From Bin87 sp965207585 (GTDB lineage Bacteria; Chloroflexota; Dehalococcoidia; Lucifugimonadales; UBA3495), in NCBI GenBank assembly GCA_965207585.1, contig CBDBMT010000003.1, positions 3,844,001 through 3,908,000 on the forward strand: DNA of 64,000 nucleotides, read 5' to 3'. The notes beneath the pieces were generated by a model that saw nothing but the letters and a program-made list of their open reading frames with translations, was not told the origin of the DNA and ran no database searches. This document shows positions 33,042-42,302 of the stretch, one piece after another. Position 1 is the first letter of the stretch. The number at the start of each line of letters is the position of its first letter. Position numbers and translations under genes: made by a program.

Positions 33042-34076
33042 ATGGACCTTCAGGGTATGAAACTGGCGATCGTTGGAGCCACGGGCGCGGTAGGGCAGGA
33101 AACCCTGCGCCTGATCGAGGCGCGTTATCCGATACACGATAACCTGAAGCTCCTGGCATCCAAGCGCTCGGCGGGTCGCAAGCTGGAGGTCAACGGCAAA
33201 ACGTTCACGGTGGAAGAAACCACCGATGACAGCTTCACCGACGTCGACATCGCGTTTATTTCAGCGCGCACCGAGGACTCGCGCCGCTTCGGGCCGGTGG
33301 CGGCAAACGCCGGGGCGCTGGTGATCGACGACTCCAGCGCTTTCCGCATGGACCCGGCGGTGCCCCTGGTTGTCCCGGAAGTTAACGGCGAAGATCTGGA
33401 CTGGCACGATGGCATCGTGTCCATCCCCAACTGCTCCACCACCCCGCTGGTCATGGTGGCGCATCCGCTGCGGCAGGCCAGCCCCATACGCCGCATCGTT
33501 GCCGATACCTACCAGTCGGTCTCCGGAGCCGGCGGCGCGGCCATGAACGAGCTGCGAGACCAGACTCGTACCGTCATGCACGGCGGCCCAGCGGAACCGG
33601 ACGCGCAGCCCAAGCAGATCGCCTTCAACGTGATCCCCCAAATCGACAGTTTCACGGAATCGGGATACACGCGAGAAGAACAGAAGATGATCGACGAGAG
33701 CCGCAAAATCCTGCACGCGCCGGATATTGCGGTGTCAGCAACCTGCGTGCGCGTGCCCGTGTTCGTGTCCCATTGCGTGGCCGCACACCTGGAGTTCGAC
33801 GAGCCGGTGTCTCCGGGCGAAGCTAGGGAGATGCTGAGCGTGATGCCCGGCGTGACGGTGCTAGACGATCCGGCCGCGTCTCTCTATCCCATGCCCATCG
33901 ACGCCGCCGGATCGGACGACGTGCTGGTGGGAAGGATCCGGCAAGACGCCTCTCACCCCAACGGTCTGGCCATGTGGGTGGTCACCGATAACCTGGTCAA
34001 GGGAGCAGCCCTCAACGCCTTGCAGATCGCCGAGGAAGCCGTCGCACGCGGCGCAGTTCACGGCAAGCAAAACTAA
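33042..34076 (+). CDS. asd: Aspartate-semialdehyde dehydrogenase
   Basis: A 344-residue NADPH-dependent enzyme that makes aspartate semialdehyde for lysine, threonine and methionine. The cofactor motif is LAIVGATGAVGQETLRL, and the catalytic Cys131 lies in SIPNCSTTPLVM. SGAGGAAMNELRDQT and NVIPQIDSF are further conserved blocks. Start 33042 (MDLQGMKLAIVG) has AGGAA upstream; the frame is open further upstream but is not protein-like. It follows dapB and would run into dapA but for the insertion sequence downstream. Confidence 0.95.
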   Translation: MDLQGMKLAIVGATGAVGQETLRLIEARYPIHDNLKLLASKRSAGRKLEVNGKTFTVEETTDDSFTDVDIAFISARTEDSRRFGPVAANAGALVIDDSSAFRMDPAVPLVVPEVNGEDLDWHDGIVSIPNCSTTPLVMVAHPLRQASPIRRIVADTYQSVSGAGGAAMNELRDQTRTVMHGGPAEPDAQPKQIAFNVIPQIDSFTESGYTREEQKMIDESRKILHAPDIAVSATCVRVPVFVSHCVAAHLEFDEPVSPGEAREMLSVMPGVTVLDDPAASLYPMPIDAAGSDDVLVGRIRQDASHPNGLAMWVVTDNLVKGAALNALQIAEEAVARGAVHGKQN

Positions 34077-34241
34077 CCCACATTCAGACTTACGGAGAAT
34101 TAAGGCCTTTCGATTTTCAGTTTTTGTCATTGCAAGCCAAGCGCGGCAGTCTGGTTAGAGTGGCAGGTTGACCCATGGCAAAGAACTCCACCGCAACGAG
34201 ATTGCCACGCTGTTGCGCTCCTGGTAGTGGCAACCGAAAGA

Positions 34242-34251
34242 CCCTGTACAG
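34242..34251 (+). repeat. Target-site duplication, left copy
   Basis: CCCTGTACAG immediately before the insertion sequence. It is identical to 35485-35494. The core CTGTACAG is itself a palindrome. Confidence 0.85.
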
Positions 34252-35484
34252 CAGGGCAATCGCGTCTTATCCGAGGAGGACTTTGAGCAGGTAGTCCTCG
34301 TCCCATCCGGCGTTGAGTCGTTTGCCCTGGATGCCTACTTTCAGCGTTCTCTCGTTTTTCAAGAGGTTGTGTCCGATCTGGCGCAGGGTGTTGATGTTCT
34401 GTGGTCCGTGGTCTTTGCGGACTCGGCACTGGTCCTCCCGAAAGGACACGTCCAGGGTCCAGTGCAACGAGTTTTCGATGCTCCAGTGGCCTCTAATGGC
34501 GGCCAGCAGTTGTTCCGCTGACCCGGCCAGACTGCTGATGTAGTAGCGGGGCTGGCTGGCGTCGCCTGCTGCGGTGGTGCGGTGGCCCACCACCCTGACG
34601 GCGGCTTTCAGTTCCGGCCATTGCCCCTGGGGGTCCAGATAGTCCAGGCAGTCCGGCTCGGTGATGACCCAGCATTCCCGCCGTTCCACCCGCCCGTGTC
34701 CCTTGTCCAGGGTTTGAGCGTAGTCATAGGGCACGCCGTCAAAGCCCAATGCCTCGGCCCCTTCGAACAGGTCTTGAATATTCTCGTACAGTTGACCCTG
34801 GTTCTCCTTCACCGCCAGCACATAGTCGGCACCACCATCTGTGATCTGCTGCGCAATCTCTCGCTGGCAGCCCATGGCGTCGATAGTTACGATACAGCCA
34901 TTCAACTCCAGCATCTCCAGCAGTTGAGGAATGGCAGTGATCTCATTGGATTTCTCGTCGGTCTTGACCTGACCCAGGGTCAGGCTTTGCTGGGTGGCCC
35001 AGGCGCTGACCATATGGATGGCCCCCTTCTTCCCAGCACGGTCATAGGACCGTCGGGCCGTCTTGCCGTCGATAGCCACCACCTCGCCAGGCAACAACTC
35101 GGCGATGGCCTGGGTCCATGAGATGAAGCAATCCTGCAACTGCACTGGGTCCAGACGGGCGAAGACATCGCCGAAGGTGTCGTGGGACGGAATGCCGTGG
35201 GGCAGTTCCAGGAAACTCTGAAACCAGGCCAGCTTGCTCCTGCCGAACAGCTCGATATGAACCCAGGAATCAGCCCCACAGATGGTGGCGCAGATGGCGA
35301 TGGCCAGGATGTCCACCAGTTTGTGGTGTCGGGTGCGTTCTACCCGGGGATCGTCCAACTCGGCGAAATGATCGAGAATGGTTGCCTTGGGTGCTTGTGC
35401 CATGCCCTCCTACCTCCACGACCTGCAATGGATCATCGGACATTAGCACATTTCTAAAAATCTCATTAAGACGCGATTGCCCTG
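34252..35484 (-). mobile_element. Complete ISAs1-family insertion sequence (1,233 bp)
   Basis: The ends are an 18-base perfect inverted repeat, CAGGGCAATCGCGTCTTA, at 34252-34269 and its complement at 35467-35484. Ten-base direct repeats CCCTGTACAG flank it. A single intact transposase fills the interior on the minus strand. Intact ends, target duplication and gene indicate a recent insertion. It separates asd from dapA. Confidence 0.93.
34267..35403 (-). CDS. ISAs1-family transposase (DDE)
   Basis: A 378-residue transposase with the ISAs1 layout: N-terminal FAELDDPRVERTRHHKLVDI, first catalytic Asp in VVAIDGKTARRSYD (about 112), second Asp in IVTIDAMGCQREIA, and the C-terminal glutamate region HWSIENSLHWTLDVSFREDQ. 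The length is normal for the family and there is no internal stop, so it is probably active. The stop codon lies almost inside the left terminal repeat. It is oriented against the lysine-pathway genes. Confidence 0.95.
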   Translation of the reverse strand: MAQAPKATILDHFAELDDPRVERTRHHKLVDILAIAICATICGADSWVHIELFGRSKLAWFQSFLELPHGIPSHDTFGDVFARLDPVQLQDCFISWTQAIAELLPGEVVAIDGKTARRSYDRAGKKGAIHMVSAWATQQSLTLGQVKTDEKSNEITAIPQLLEMLELNGCIVTIDAMGCQREIAQQITDGGADYVLAVKENQGQLYENIQDLFEGAEALGFDGVPYDYAQTLDKGHGRVERRECWVITEPDCLDYLDPQGQWPELKAAVRVVGHRTTAAGDASQPRYYISSLAGSAEQLLAAIRGHWSIENSLHWTLDVSFREDQCRVRKDHGPQNINTLRQIGHNLLKNERTLKVGIQGKRLNAGWDEDYLLKVLLG

Positions 35485-35494
35485 CCCTGTACAG
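35485..35494 (+). repeat. Target-site duplication, right copy
   Basis: CCCTGTACAG immediately after the insertion sequence, matching the left copy at 34242-34251. The dapA promoter begins six bases further on. Confidence 0.85.
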
Positions 35495-35500
35495 GAACAT

Positions 35501-35528
35501 TTGCCATAGCACATAAGATGTGTATAAT
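35501..35528 (+). promoter_or_regulatory. dapA promoter
   Basis: TTGCCA (35501-35506), 16 bases, TATAAT (35523-35528). It lies just outside the insertion sequence, in host sequence, so dapA can be transcribed independently of the interrupted upstream genes. The predicted leader is about 80 bases. Confidence 0.65.
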
Positions 35529-35614
35529 GTGCAGAATATCCGTATCGCTTGCCATCAAAAATGATGGGGCATGATGTAAACTGCTCAGCAATAGCAACGG
35601 AGGAGGGACCAATT

Positions 35615-36517
35615 ATGCCGACTGAAATTGGCCGGTTGATTACCGCTATGGTGACGCCGTTTGACTCTGACGGGCAGGTTGACTACGAACAGGCCAAGCG
35701 GCTGGCCCTGGCGCTGTTGGACTCGGGTTCCGACGGCTTGGTGATTACGGGGACCACCGGAGAGGGTCCGGCGTTGTCCATGGAAGAAAAGGCTCGCCTC
35801 TACGGCGAAGTCAAGGACGCCATCGGCTCTCGTGGCGCGGTAATTGCCGGTACCAGCGACAACAACACCGCCGCTTCTATTGAGCTCAGCCGAGAAGCGG
35901 AACAGGTCGGCGCCGATGCATTGCTGCTGACCGTTCCCGCCTACAACAAGCCTCCTCAGGAAGGACTGTTTCAGCATTTCCGTGCGTTGGCGGAGTGCAC
36001 GAACCTCCCCGGCATGTTGTACAACGTTCCCAGCCGAACCAGTCTGAACATGACCAACGACACCACAGTCCGGCTTTCTCAGATCGAAAACATCATCGGG
36101 ATCAAGGAAGCCAGCAGCGATCCGGTTCAGATCGCGAAAGTCATCCGCGACACTCCCGACGACTTCCGCGTGTGGTCCGGCAACGACGACGAAACCTTCC
36201 CGATCATGTCCATGGGAGGGTACGGCGTGGTCAGCGTGGCCGCGCACCTGGTGGGCGCCCAAATCAAGCAGATGATGGGGTTGGTCCTGGAAGGCGACGT
36301 GGAAGCGGCCGGCGCCGAGCACCTGCGCCTGCTGGACATGTTCAAAGGGCTGTTCATCGTCTCCAATCCGATCCCGGTCAAATACGGGCTGAACCGGGTC
36401 GGTTTCGACGTTGGCGACCCTCGTTTGCCACTGGTTCCGCCCGACGACCGCACGGCGGAACAACTGGACGAACTGCTGGACCGATACGAGATCGACATCA
36501 CTGCTCCGGCCGACTGA
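35615..36517 (+). CDS. dapA: 4-hydroxy-tetrahydrodipicolinate synthase family protein
   Basis: A 300-residue class I aldolase joining pyruvate and aspartate semialdehyde. The Schiff-base lysine is Lys164 in IIGIKEASSDP, with Tyr136 in MLYNVPSRT and the TGTTGE motif at 46-51. The context with dapB and asd supports the lysine role over other DapA-like lyases. Start 35615 has a strong GGAGGAGGG nine bases upstream; an in-frame ATG at 35549 lies in leader sequence. The IS element has separated it from asd, but it retains its own promoter. Confidence 0.95.
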   Translation: MPTEIGRLITAMVTPFDSDGQVDYEQAKRLALALLDSGSDGLVITGTTGEGPALSMEEKARLYGEVKDAIGSRGAVIAGTSDNNTAASIELSREAEQVGADALLLTVPAYNKPPQEGLFQHFRALAECTNLPGMLYNVPSRTSLNMTNDTTVRLSQIENIIGIKEASSDPVQIAKVIRDTPDDFRVWSGNDDETFPIMSMGGYGVVSVAAHLVGAQIKQMMGLVLEGDVEAAGAEHLRLLDMFKGLFIVSNPIPVKYGLNRVGFDVGDPRLPLVPPDDRTAEQLDELLDRYEIDITAPAD

Positions 36518-36659
36518 ACAGGCCGGCGCACTCAATTAAGGCCCAGCGAATACACTTCTCACGCGGTTCGATCATCATTGACTTCGCATACATTCCATTG
36601 GCCATAAGCCGTTATTTCCACGGTTCATATCTAGCCTTGTAATGACGAGGAGTACCGAA

Positions 36660-37571
36660 ATGGCTTTGAAGACAGTTGTTTTTGTGGATGGACAGAACTT
36701 CCGGCACAACCTCAGGGATTTCCATTTCCGATCCGACCCACCGCATCCCAATAACCCGGAATATCGCCTCGATGAGAAGCACTTCCGGTGGCAGGAGTTT
36801 TTCCAGGATGCTCTGGCGAAGTTCGATGATGTGACCGGCTGGGAGCATCAACTGGCCAGGGTGTACTGGTACTACGCGGAGAACATCACGCCGTGGTCTC
36901 CCAACCTGTGGCGCGCCCAGCGCATTGTCGACGACTATGGCCTGCGGATACCTGAGCTCACTACAGACCTGGTCATTCAGAAAGCGCAGGACTGGTACGA
37001 GCACGAGTTCCGCCGCTTCCACCAGTTGCGCAAATCGGTCTTTGAAGAGATCCAGCAAAATACCAATTTCCTGGAATTCAGGTACGTTGGGCAATACGTG
37101 GTCCAGCCGTTCCGGCCGTACCGTCTTGAATACGATTACGACGGCAACATAAACTTCCAGGGCACCCAGGTGGGAGAGAAAGGGGTCGACATCGGCATCG
37201 CCGTGGACATGATCTCGAAGATGGACAGTTTCGACGCGGCGGTTCTGGTTTCCGGCGACAGCGATTTCTTCCCGGTGGTGAAGCTCCTGAAAGACAACCT
37301 CAAGTACGTTTACCACTTCTCGGTGGGTCGCGGCGTGGGGCACGATACGCAGTACTTCTCGTCTTCGCTGCGTGGTGTCGTCGACTGTTTCCAGGGTTTT
37401 GACGAACTGGAGCTCCTGACCAATTACGTGAACGAGCACGCCGGCATCCCACCCGCGATCATGGACACCATCAACATGCGCGCCGCGGAGTTGGAACGCA
37501 TCCTCGACGAGGAATCGATGGACTACGACCATCCGCGAGAGCGACACGCTGCGATGGCGCCACACCGCTAG
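36660..37571 (+). CDS. NYN-domain (LabA/DUF88-like) PIN-fold protein
   Basis: A 303-residue protein with a NYN ribonuclease-type domain. Acidic catalytic positions are visible in VVFVDGQNFRHNL (Asp11), EKGVDIGIAVDMISKM (Asp near 177 and 182) and LVSGDSDFFPVVK (two Asp). NYN proteins are metal-dependent RNases or RNA-binding regulators; LabA-like members act in expression control. A charged insertion of about 100 residues separates the first motif from the rest. GAGGAGT lies eight bases before the ATG at 36660. It is convergent with plsC. Confidence 0.85.
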   Translation: MALKTVVFVDGQNFRHNLRDFHFRSDPPHPNNPEYRLDEKHFRWQEFFQDALAKFDDVTGWEHQLARVYWYYAENITPWSPNLWRAQRIVDDYGLRIPELTTDLVIQKAQDWYEHEFRRFHQLRKSVFEEIQQNTNFLEFRYVGQYVVQPFRPYRLEYDYDGNINFQGTQVGEKGVDIGIAVDMISKMDSFDAAVLVSGDSDFFPVVKLLKDNLKYVYHFSVGRGVGHDTQYFSSSLRGVVDCFQGFDELELLTNYVNEHAGIPPAIMDTINMRAAELERILDEESMDYDHPRERHAAMAPHR

Positions 37572-37592
37572 CTCCTGTTCCCAAGCAGCCGG

Positions 37593-38264
37593 TTAGCCAC
37601 CCTGCGGGACTTCGATCGTTCGAGGCTGGAGGTTTTCGGCGTAGACGCCGCGGTAGGATTCCGGGACGAGCGCGGCTATCCGCTCCATCACCATGTCCGT
37701 TACCGAGCGCAGCAGCGCGTCGGTGATCGGACCCTCCACCTGAGGCGGCGTGAACGGCGTCCCGATGTTCACCTGCCAGCTCGCCAGCGGCACCGGCATG
37801 TGCCAGGACGCAAATTTTTCGGAGCCGGCGATGCCCACCGGCAAGATGGGAGCTTGGGTCTTCAACGCCAGCCAGGCCAGGCCGGTTTTGGCACGTTGCA
37901 GCTGACCCGTGGGGCTGATACTTCCCTCGGGGAACATGAGGATAGCCTTGTCTTCCTGCAACGCGCCCAACGCATAGCGCAGCGCGCCACCGCCCCCGCG
38001 TTGTCGGTCCAACGGCACCGCCCCGACTGCGTTGCAGTAAAACCGGCCGATGGGCTTTTCCCACAACTCCTTCTTGGCAAGGAAGATGATTTGACGCGGT
38101 AATGCCACGACCAGCGTTCCCGCGTCGTTCAGGGAAAGGTGGTTGCTGGCGACCAATAACGGCCCATAGGGAGGCATCGCTTCCTGGCCGGTGATCGTCA
38201 GCCGGCCGGTGACGCTCCAGATGATTTGCCCGAAGTGCCTGCTGGGTTGATACAGCCACGCCAT
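37593..38264 (-). CDS. plsC: 1-acyl-sn-glycerol-3-phosphate acyltransferase (PlsC family)
   Basis: A 223-residue membrane-associated acyltransferase making phosphatidic acid for phospholipid synthesis. The catalytic NHxxxxD motif is NHLSLND at 41-47, and the glycerol-phosphate motif is ILMFPEGSISPTGQL near 109-123. LPVGIAGSEKF is the fourth block. It begins six bases after the cmk stop on the same strand, so it is co-transcribed with cmk, an arrangement seen in many Gram-positive-like genomes. The length is at the short end of the family but the motifs are complete. Confidence 0.92.
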   Translation of the reverse strand: MAWLYQPSRHFGQIIWSVTGRLTITGQEAMPPYGPLLVASNHLSLNDAGTLVVALPRQIIFLAKKELWEKPIGRFYCNAVGAVPLDRQRGGGGALRYALGALQEDKAILMFPEGSISPTGQLQRAKTGLAWLALKTQAPILPVGIAGSEKFASWHMPVPLASWQVNIGTPFTPPQVEGPITDALLRSVTDMVMERIAALVPESYRGVYAENLQPRTIEVPQGG

Positions 38265-38269
38265 GGCGG

Positions 38270-38998
38270 TTACCCGTGCCGCGTAGCGGCGTGATCACTG
38301 CTCGCGACGGACTGGATGGCCTGCACTACGGCAGATACGGTCTGGTCAAAGTCCATGTCATCCGTCCGGATTACCACAGCATCGGCGGCGGCCACCAGAG
38401 GAGAGTCGGCGCGCTCCATGTCCATGCGGTCCCTCCGCAGGGTGTCGGCCAACACCTGATCGTATGGAACCTCGGAATCTGCCAGGATGATCTGAGCGTG
38501 GCGCCGCCGAGCGCGCTCCTCCGGCGCAGCATCGATGTAGAGCTTCAGGTCGGCTTCGGGCAAAACCACCGACCCGATGTCCCTGCCGGCCATGACGATA
38601 CCCCCGGATCCGGCGATGTCTCTTTGCTGTTTGACCAGTTCGACCCGGACGGCAGACACGGCCGAAACCGCCGACACGTCGCTATCCACTTCTGCGGCAA
38701 CCAGTTCGTCGCGCAGCGGCCTGCCATCAACCAGGATGGTTGCATCGTAGTCGTCGTCCCGCGCCAGTTCCATCCGGCAACCCGCCGCCACTTCAGCAAC
38801 CGCCCTGGCGTCGGTGGGATCAATTCCACGATGCAGGGCCAGCCAGGTTACCGCACGATACATTATCCCCGTGTCCAGGAATCGCAACCCGACTATCCGC
38901 GCCGCGGCTTTCCCCACCGAGCTTTTTCCGGACGCCACAGGGCCATCAATAGCCACGACCGGGTCAGTGCATGAGAAAGAGACGCCTGCGGGCTCCAT
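38270..38998 (-). CDS. cmk: Cytidylate kinase
   Basis: A 242-residue enzyme phosphorylating CMP and dCMP. The P-loop is DGPVASGKSSVGKAAA at about 16-31, followed by FLDTGIMYRAVTWLALHRG, the CMP site MAGRDIGSVVLPEADLKLYI, and the lid ERARRRHAQ. The ATG at 38998 is only six bases from a TATAAT box, and there is no convincing Shine-Dalgarno, so the message is probably leaderless. A longer in-frame start at 39088 overlaps comEC and is not needed. It is followed by plsC. Confidence 0.95.
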   Translation of the reverse strand: MEPAGVSFSCTDPVVAIDGPVASGKSSVGKAAARIVGLRFLDTGIMYRAVTWLALHRGIDPTDARAVAEVAAGCRMELARDDDYDATILVDGRPLRDELVAAEVDSDVSAVSAVSAVRVELVKQQRDIAGSGGIVMAGRDIGSVVLPEADLKLYIDAAPEERARRRHAQIILADSEVPYDQVLADTLRRDRMDMERADSPLVAAADAVVIRTDDMDFDQTVSAVVQAIQSVASSDHAATRHG

Positions 38999-39004
38999 GG
39001 GCAA

Positions 39005-39013
39005 ATTATAGCA
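39005..39013 (-). promoter_or_regulatory. Extended -10 element six bases before the cmk ATG
   Basis: Minus strand TGC-TATAAT (39005-39013), then TTGCCC, then ATG at 38998. The spacing places the transcription start on the A of the start codon. The promoter lies inside the short cmk-comEC gap. Confidence 0.55.
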
Positions 39014-39054
39014 CCGTACCAAATCGACATAGCAGCAACCCGGCAGATGATTTG

Positions 39055-41520
39055 TCACGGCGCAAAGTCGGAGCTCGTCCGTACCCACAACCCTACGCCG
39101 TCGGTAATATATTCAACCGTGCCGTCGCGAGCGGTGATGAACACATTCTCGGCCCCAATCGCCGCGTCAAGCCGGGCGATCACATCCTGATGCGGGTGAC
39201 CGTAGCGGTTGTCCGCTCCGGCCGAAACGACCGCCGACTCCGGAGCAACCGCCTCCAGGAACGCAGCCGACGTGGACGAGTGACTCCCGTGGTGAGCCAC
39301 TTTGAGCACGTTGGAACGCAGTCCTTCACCCCGGGTGTCAACCAGGTATCCCTCGACATCCTGTTCGACGTCGCCGGTCAGCAGAAAGGAAACCTCCCCA
39401 TAAGTCAGACGGATAACGACGCTCAGATTGTTGGTGTTGGCATCAATGCGAGACGGTATCTTTCCCGCCGGCGGATGCAGGACTTCCATCACAACGCCCG
39501 GGCCCAATCGGATACGATGCCCGGCCCGTATCGAGACCGCGAGATGTTCGCGTTGATCAAGAACCGACTCCCACTGCGGGAGCAACGCCGACTCCGAAGA
39601 CGTTGGTCCCTGCATCACGACGTCTGCATCATAGCGGTCCAGAACGCCGATCAAGCCGCCGGCGTGGTCGCTGTCCAGATGCGTCGCCACCACCACGTCA
39701 AGGCTGCGGTCGCCGGATGGCAGGCGTTCGCCCAGGGCCAGCAACGTGATCCGGGAATCCGGTCCGCCGTCAACCAGCGCCTGAGGGCCCTGCGGGGTCA
39801 CCACCAGGATGGCGTCACCCTGTCCCACGTCCAGCACGTGAACGTGGAGCAGGCCGTCTGTCCGTGTTGTCGACAGTTGGCCGAGCAGCAGGATGACAGC
39901 CAAAACAACAACCGGCGCCACTCCGAACAGGAACCCGGCGAATCCGCTGGGACGCCACCTTGGTCCGCGTCTCCACCCGGCAGCGAACCGGCGCGCCCGC
40001 CGCGACGACATCAGAAGCGTCAATATTGTCAGGCCGCCGTACCATGCCACGGCAACCGTGGGGGTTACCCAATTGGCCGGAGCCAACACCGGCGGCATCG
40101 CCTCCGCGACTTGAATGATCCACGCAACCGGAGCCCAGGCGAAAACGCCCAACGCCGGCGCCAACCACGGGGCTGCAACGCCGGCCACGGCCGTCGTGGC
40201 CGCGGCCACCAGCGCCGCGGGCATGGCCGGCATTGCCAGAATGGTTGCCGGCACACTCATCACCGGAATCTCCCCGAAATGCATCGCGATCAGCGGAACC
40301 GTTGCCAGCGTGGTGGTAGTGGAAATGACGACAGAGGCGATCAGCAACGTCGCGCCGTATTGCAGCCATCTCGATACCCCGGCGTTCCAGCTGCCGGCTA
40401 ACGTTGCGACGGCGCCCGAAAAGAGCGTGATCAAGGGCAGACCGACGATCACCCCGGCCATCGCCGTGAAACTGAGCTGAAACGAGAGGCTGGTCAACAG
40501 CGTGGGATCAGCGCACACCATTACGCCGCCCGCCAGCGCCAGCGCGGTCAGCCCGCGCATCCCGCGACCGGCCAGCCCCTGCGCCAGGGCCAGGCTGCCC
40601 ATGATCGCAGCCCGCACCACCGGCGGATCCAGCCCGGACACGACCGCATAGGCCCATACGGTCGCCATGGCTCCAAATATGACCAGCGGGTTGCCATTGC
40701 CCAGAGTCGCCGCGCCGATGCCCAAAGCCAGCGCCAGCACAATCCCGACGTGCAAACCGGATATGGCCAGCAGATGGGACATGCCGGCGGTGCGAAACGA
40801 ATCTTTCACCTCCGCCGGTAGTTCGGTTCGAATGCCCAGGAGCAGGGCCTGCGCCAACCCGGATTCGGGCGCAGGCATGGCTCGCTGCAAGGCCGCCGCC
40901 AGGTGTCCTCGAAACTGGTGCAGCGCGGCCATCGCCCAGTTACCGCCGTCTGTAAACACTGTGTCCACTTGCCGCGCCCATAACACGCCCGCAATTCCCT
41001 GGGCTTCCAGCCATGCGGCGTAATCGAAGTCTCCAATGGGCTCTGGCCTTTCCAATCTGCCGGACACGCTCAGCGTGTCCCCGTAGCGCAGATGGGGTGG
41101 AGGGCGCTTTGCCGCCAGATCAGGCGGAGGCAGGGCGTACACCAGCAAGTCGGTCCCAACGGGAACGCTGCCACGCTCTTGCGTCGGATTGGCGACCACC
41201 TCGCCGCGAAAGCGCACCCGACTTCCCGATAGAGTTGGCGCATCGCTCACGATCACCGTGACCTCGGTTGGGCCGTCCGGCGCCAGGGGTATCGAAGCAT
41301 CGGCGACCAACTCAGCCCGCCACACTCCCAATACCAAAGCGGCGCTCAAAACCACCGGCGCGGCGGGAAGCCCTATCACTTTCAGTGCCACCGCCAATGC
41401 CAACGCGCCCAGTCCCAGCAGCAGCAACGGCCATGCCGAGCCTATAGAAATGTCGAACCAGAGCGCCAGACCCGCGCCGGCGATCACCGCGGCAACCGCA
41501 AGCTCAGGGAATATCCGCAT
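39055..41520 (-). CDS. comEC: ComEC/Rec2 DNA-uptake channel protein
   Basis: An 821-residue polytopic membrane protein for transport of single-stranded DNA in natural transformation. The order is a DUF4131 N-terminal region with membrane spans and an OB-like segment (to about 200), the Competence membrane domain (GMSHLLAISGLHVGIVLALA and SLSFQLSFTAMAGVIVGLPL), and a C-terminal metallo-beta-lactamase domain (about 540-800) with THLDSDHAGG and KVAHHGSHSSTS metal ligands. Full length and intact. comEA lies 89 bases upstream on the same strand. Confidence 0.95.
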   Translation of the reverse strand: MRIFPELAVAAVIAGAGLALWFDISIGSAWPLLLLGLGALALAVALKVIGLPAAPVVLSAALVLGVWRAELVADASIPLAPDGPTEVTVIVSDAPTLSGSRVRFRGEVVANPTQERGSVPVGTDLLVYALPPPDLAAKRPPPHLRYGDTLSVSGRLERPEPIGDFDYAAWLEAQGIAGVLWARQVDTVFTDGGNWAMAALHQFRGHLAAALQRAMPAPESGLAQALLLGIRTELPAEVKDSFRTAGMSHLLAISGLHVGIVLALALGIGAATLGNGNPLVIFGAMATVWAYAVVSGLDPPVVRAAIMGSLALAQGLAGRGMRGLTALALAGGVMVCADPTLLTSLSFQLSFTAMAGVIVGLPLITLFSGAVATLAGSWNAGVSRWLQYGATLLIASVVISTTTTLATVPLIAMHFGEIPVMSVPATILAMPAMPAALVAAATTAVAGVAAPWLAPALGVFAWAPVAWIIQVAEAMPPVLAPANWVTPTVAVAWYGGLTILTLLMSSRRARRFAAGWRRGPRWRPSGFAGFLFGVAPVVVLAVILLLGQLSTTRTDGLLHVHVLDVGQGDAILVVTPQGPQALVDGGPDSRITLLALGERLPSGDRSLDVVVATHLDSDHAGGLIGVLDRYDADVVMQGPTSSESALLPQWESVLDQREHLAVSIRAGHRIRLGPGVVMEVLHPPAGKIPSRIDANTNNLSVVIRLTYGEVSFLLTGDVEQDVEGYLVDTRGEGLRSNVLKVAHHGSHSSTSAAFLEAVAPESAVVSAGADNRYGHPHQDVIARLDAAIGAENVFITARDGTVEYITDGVGLWVRTSSDFAP

Positions 41521-41609
41521 TGCCAGCCAGAATCGCCGTCGCTGCGCAGTCCGCCCCGATTACCGAACCAAATCAGACCCGCAACCCTCACACCACGGTG
41601 CGACCAGGC

Positions 41610-42302
41610 TCAACGGGTGACAACCGTGATCATGTCGGCAATGCGCCGATATATCCCGTCGCCGATGCCGGAGACGTCGGTAATTGCTTCGGGACTGGCG
41701 AACGGCCCTTCTTGCTCCCGGTGGGCAACGATAGACTGCGCCCGGACGCCGCCGATGCCCGGAAGGGTCTCCAGGCACGGAGCGCTGGCTGTGTTGATGT
41801 TCACCGGCGGCTGGCAACCTTTGGAAGCGCTCACATTGTCAGCGTCCGGCGCCGGCCCATCGCCCGAAAGCTCACCGGCTCCGACAGGCTCGCCGGTTTC
41901 GGGGATTTTGTAATGAGCCGCATCAGTGGCGTACGCCGCCAGGTTGACCCGGCTCAGATCAGCGTTTTCGGTGGCTCCACCCGCAAGACGCAGCACCGCG
42001 TCCAGCCGCTCGCCTTTAACTATGGTGTATACACCGGGGTTAACCACCTCACCGGTGATGTACACGGTGATCTGCTGCGGAGGCATCACCTCCGGCTGAG
42101 CCTCAACCGACGGTGTGACCGAGGGCGATCCAACAGCGTCAGGCTCAGAGCTTTCGGCAGGTGCGATTATCTGCACCCCGCCGGGTTCGCGCCCGTTAGC
42201 GTCGCTGCTGAAGACCATCCACGCCGCGACGAACAACAGCGACAATGCCACCGCTCCGGAGATTCCAATCGCGATCAGTCGCTTCGTCCCCGATGATCCC
42301 AA
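41610..42302 (-). CDS. comEA: ComEA-type DNA-binding competence protein
   Basis: A 230-residue membrane-anchored DNA receptor. One membrane helix is at about 8-30, then a Ser/Pro-rich stalk, an SLBB domain (VYITGEVVNPGVYTIVKGER) at 79-125 and C-terminal paired helix-hairpin-helix motifs (VNINTASAPCLETLPGIGGV). It hands DNA to ComEC, encoded next. The start is TTG at 42302, supported by GGAGG eight bases upstream. With comEC it suggests transformability, but no type IV pilus genes are in the window. Confidence 0.92.
   Translation of the reverse strand: MGSSGTKRLIAIGISGAVALSLLFVAAWMVFSSDANGREPGGVQIIAPAESSEPDAVGSPSVTPSVEAQPEVMPPQQITVYITGEVVNPGVYTIVKGERLDAVLRLAGGATENADLSRVNLAAYATDAAHYKIPETGEPVGAGELSGDGPAPDADNVSASKGCQPPVNINTASAPCLETLPGIGGVRAQSIVAHREQEGPFASPEAITDVSGIGDGIYRRIADMITVVTR

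Noticed and set aside
34077..34241. Possible truncated transposase next to the insertion sequence
   Set aside because: The short frame starting ATGGCAAAGAAC does not resemble any transposase segment and stops quickly.
38971..40401. 476-codon open frame on the plus strand
   Set aside because: Antisense to comEC and cmk, both with full motif sets; Arg-rich and repetitive translation.
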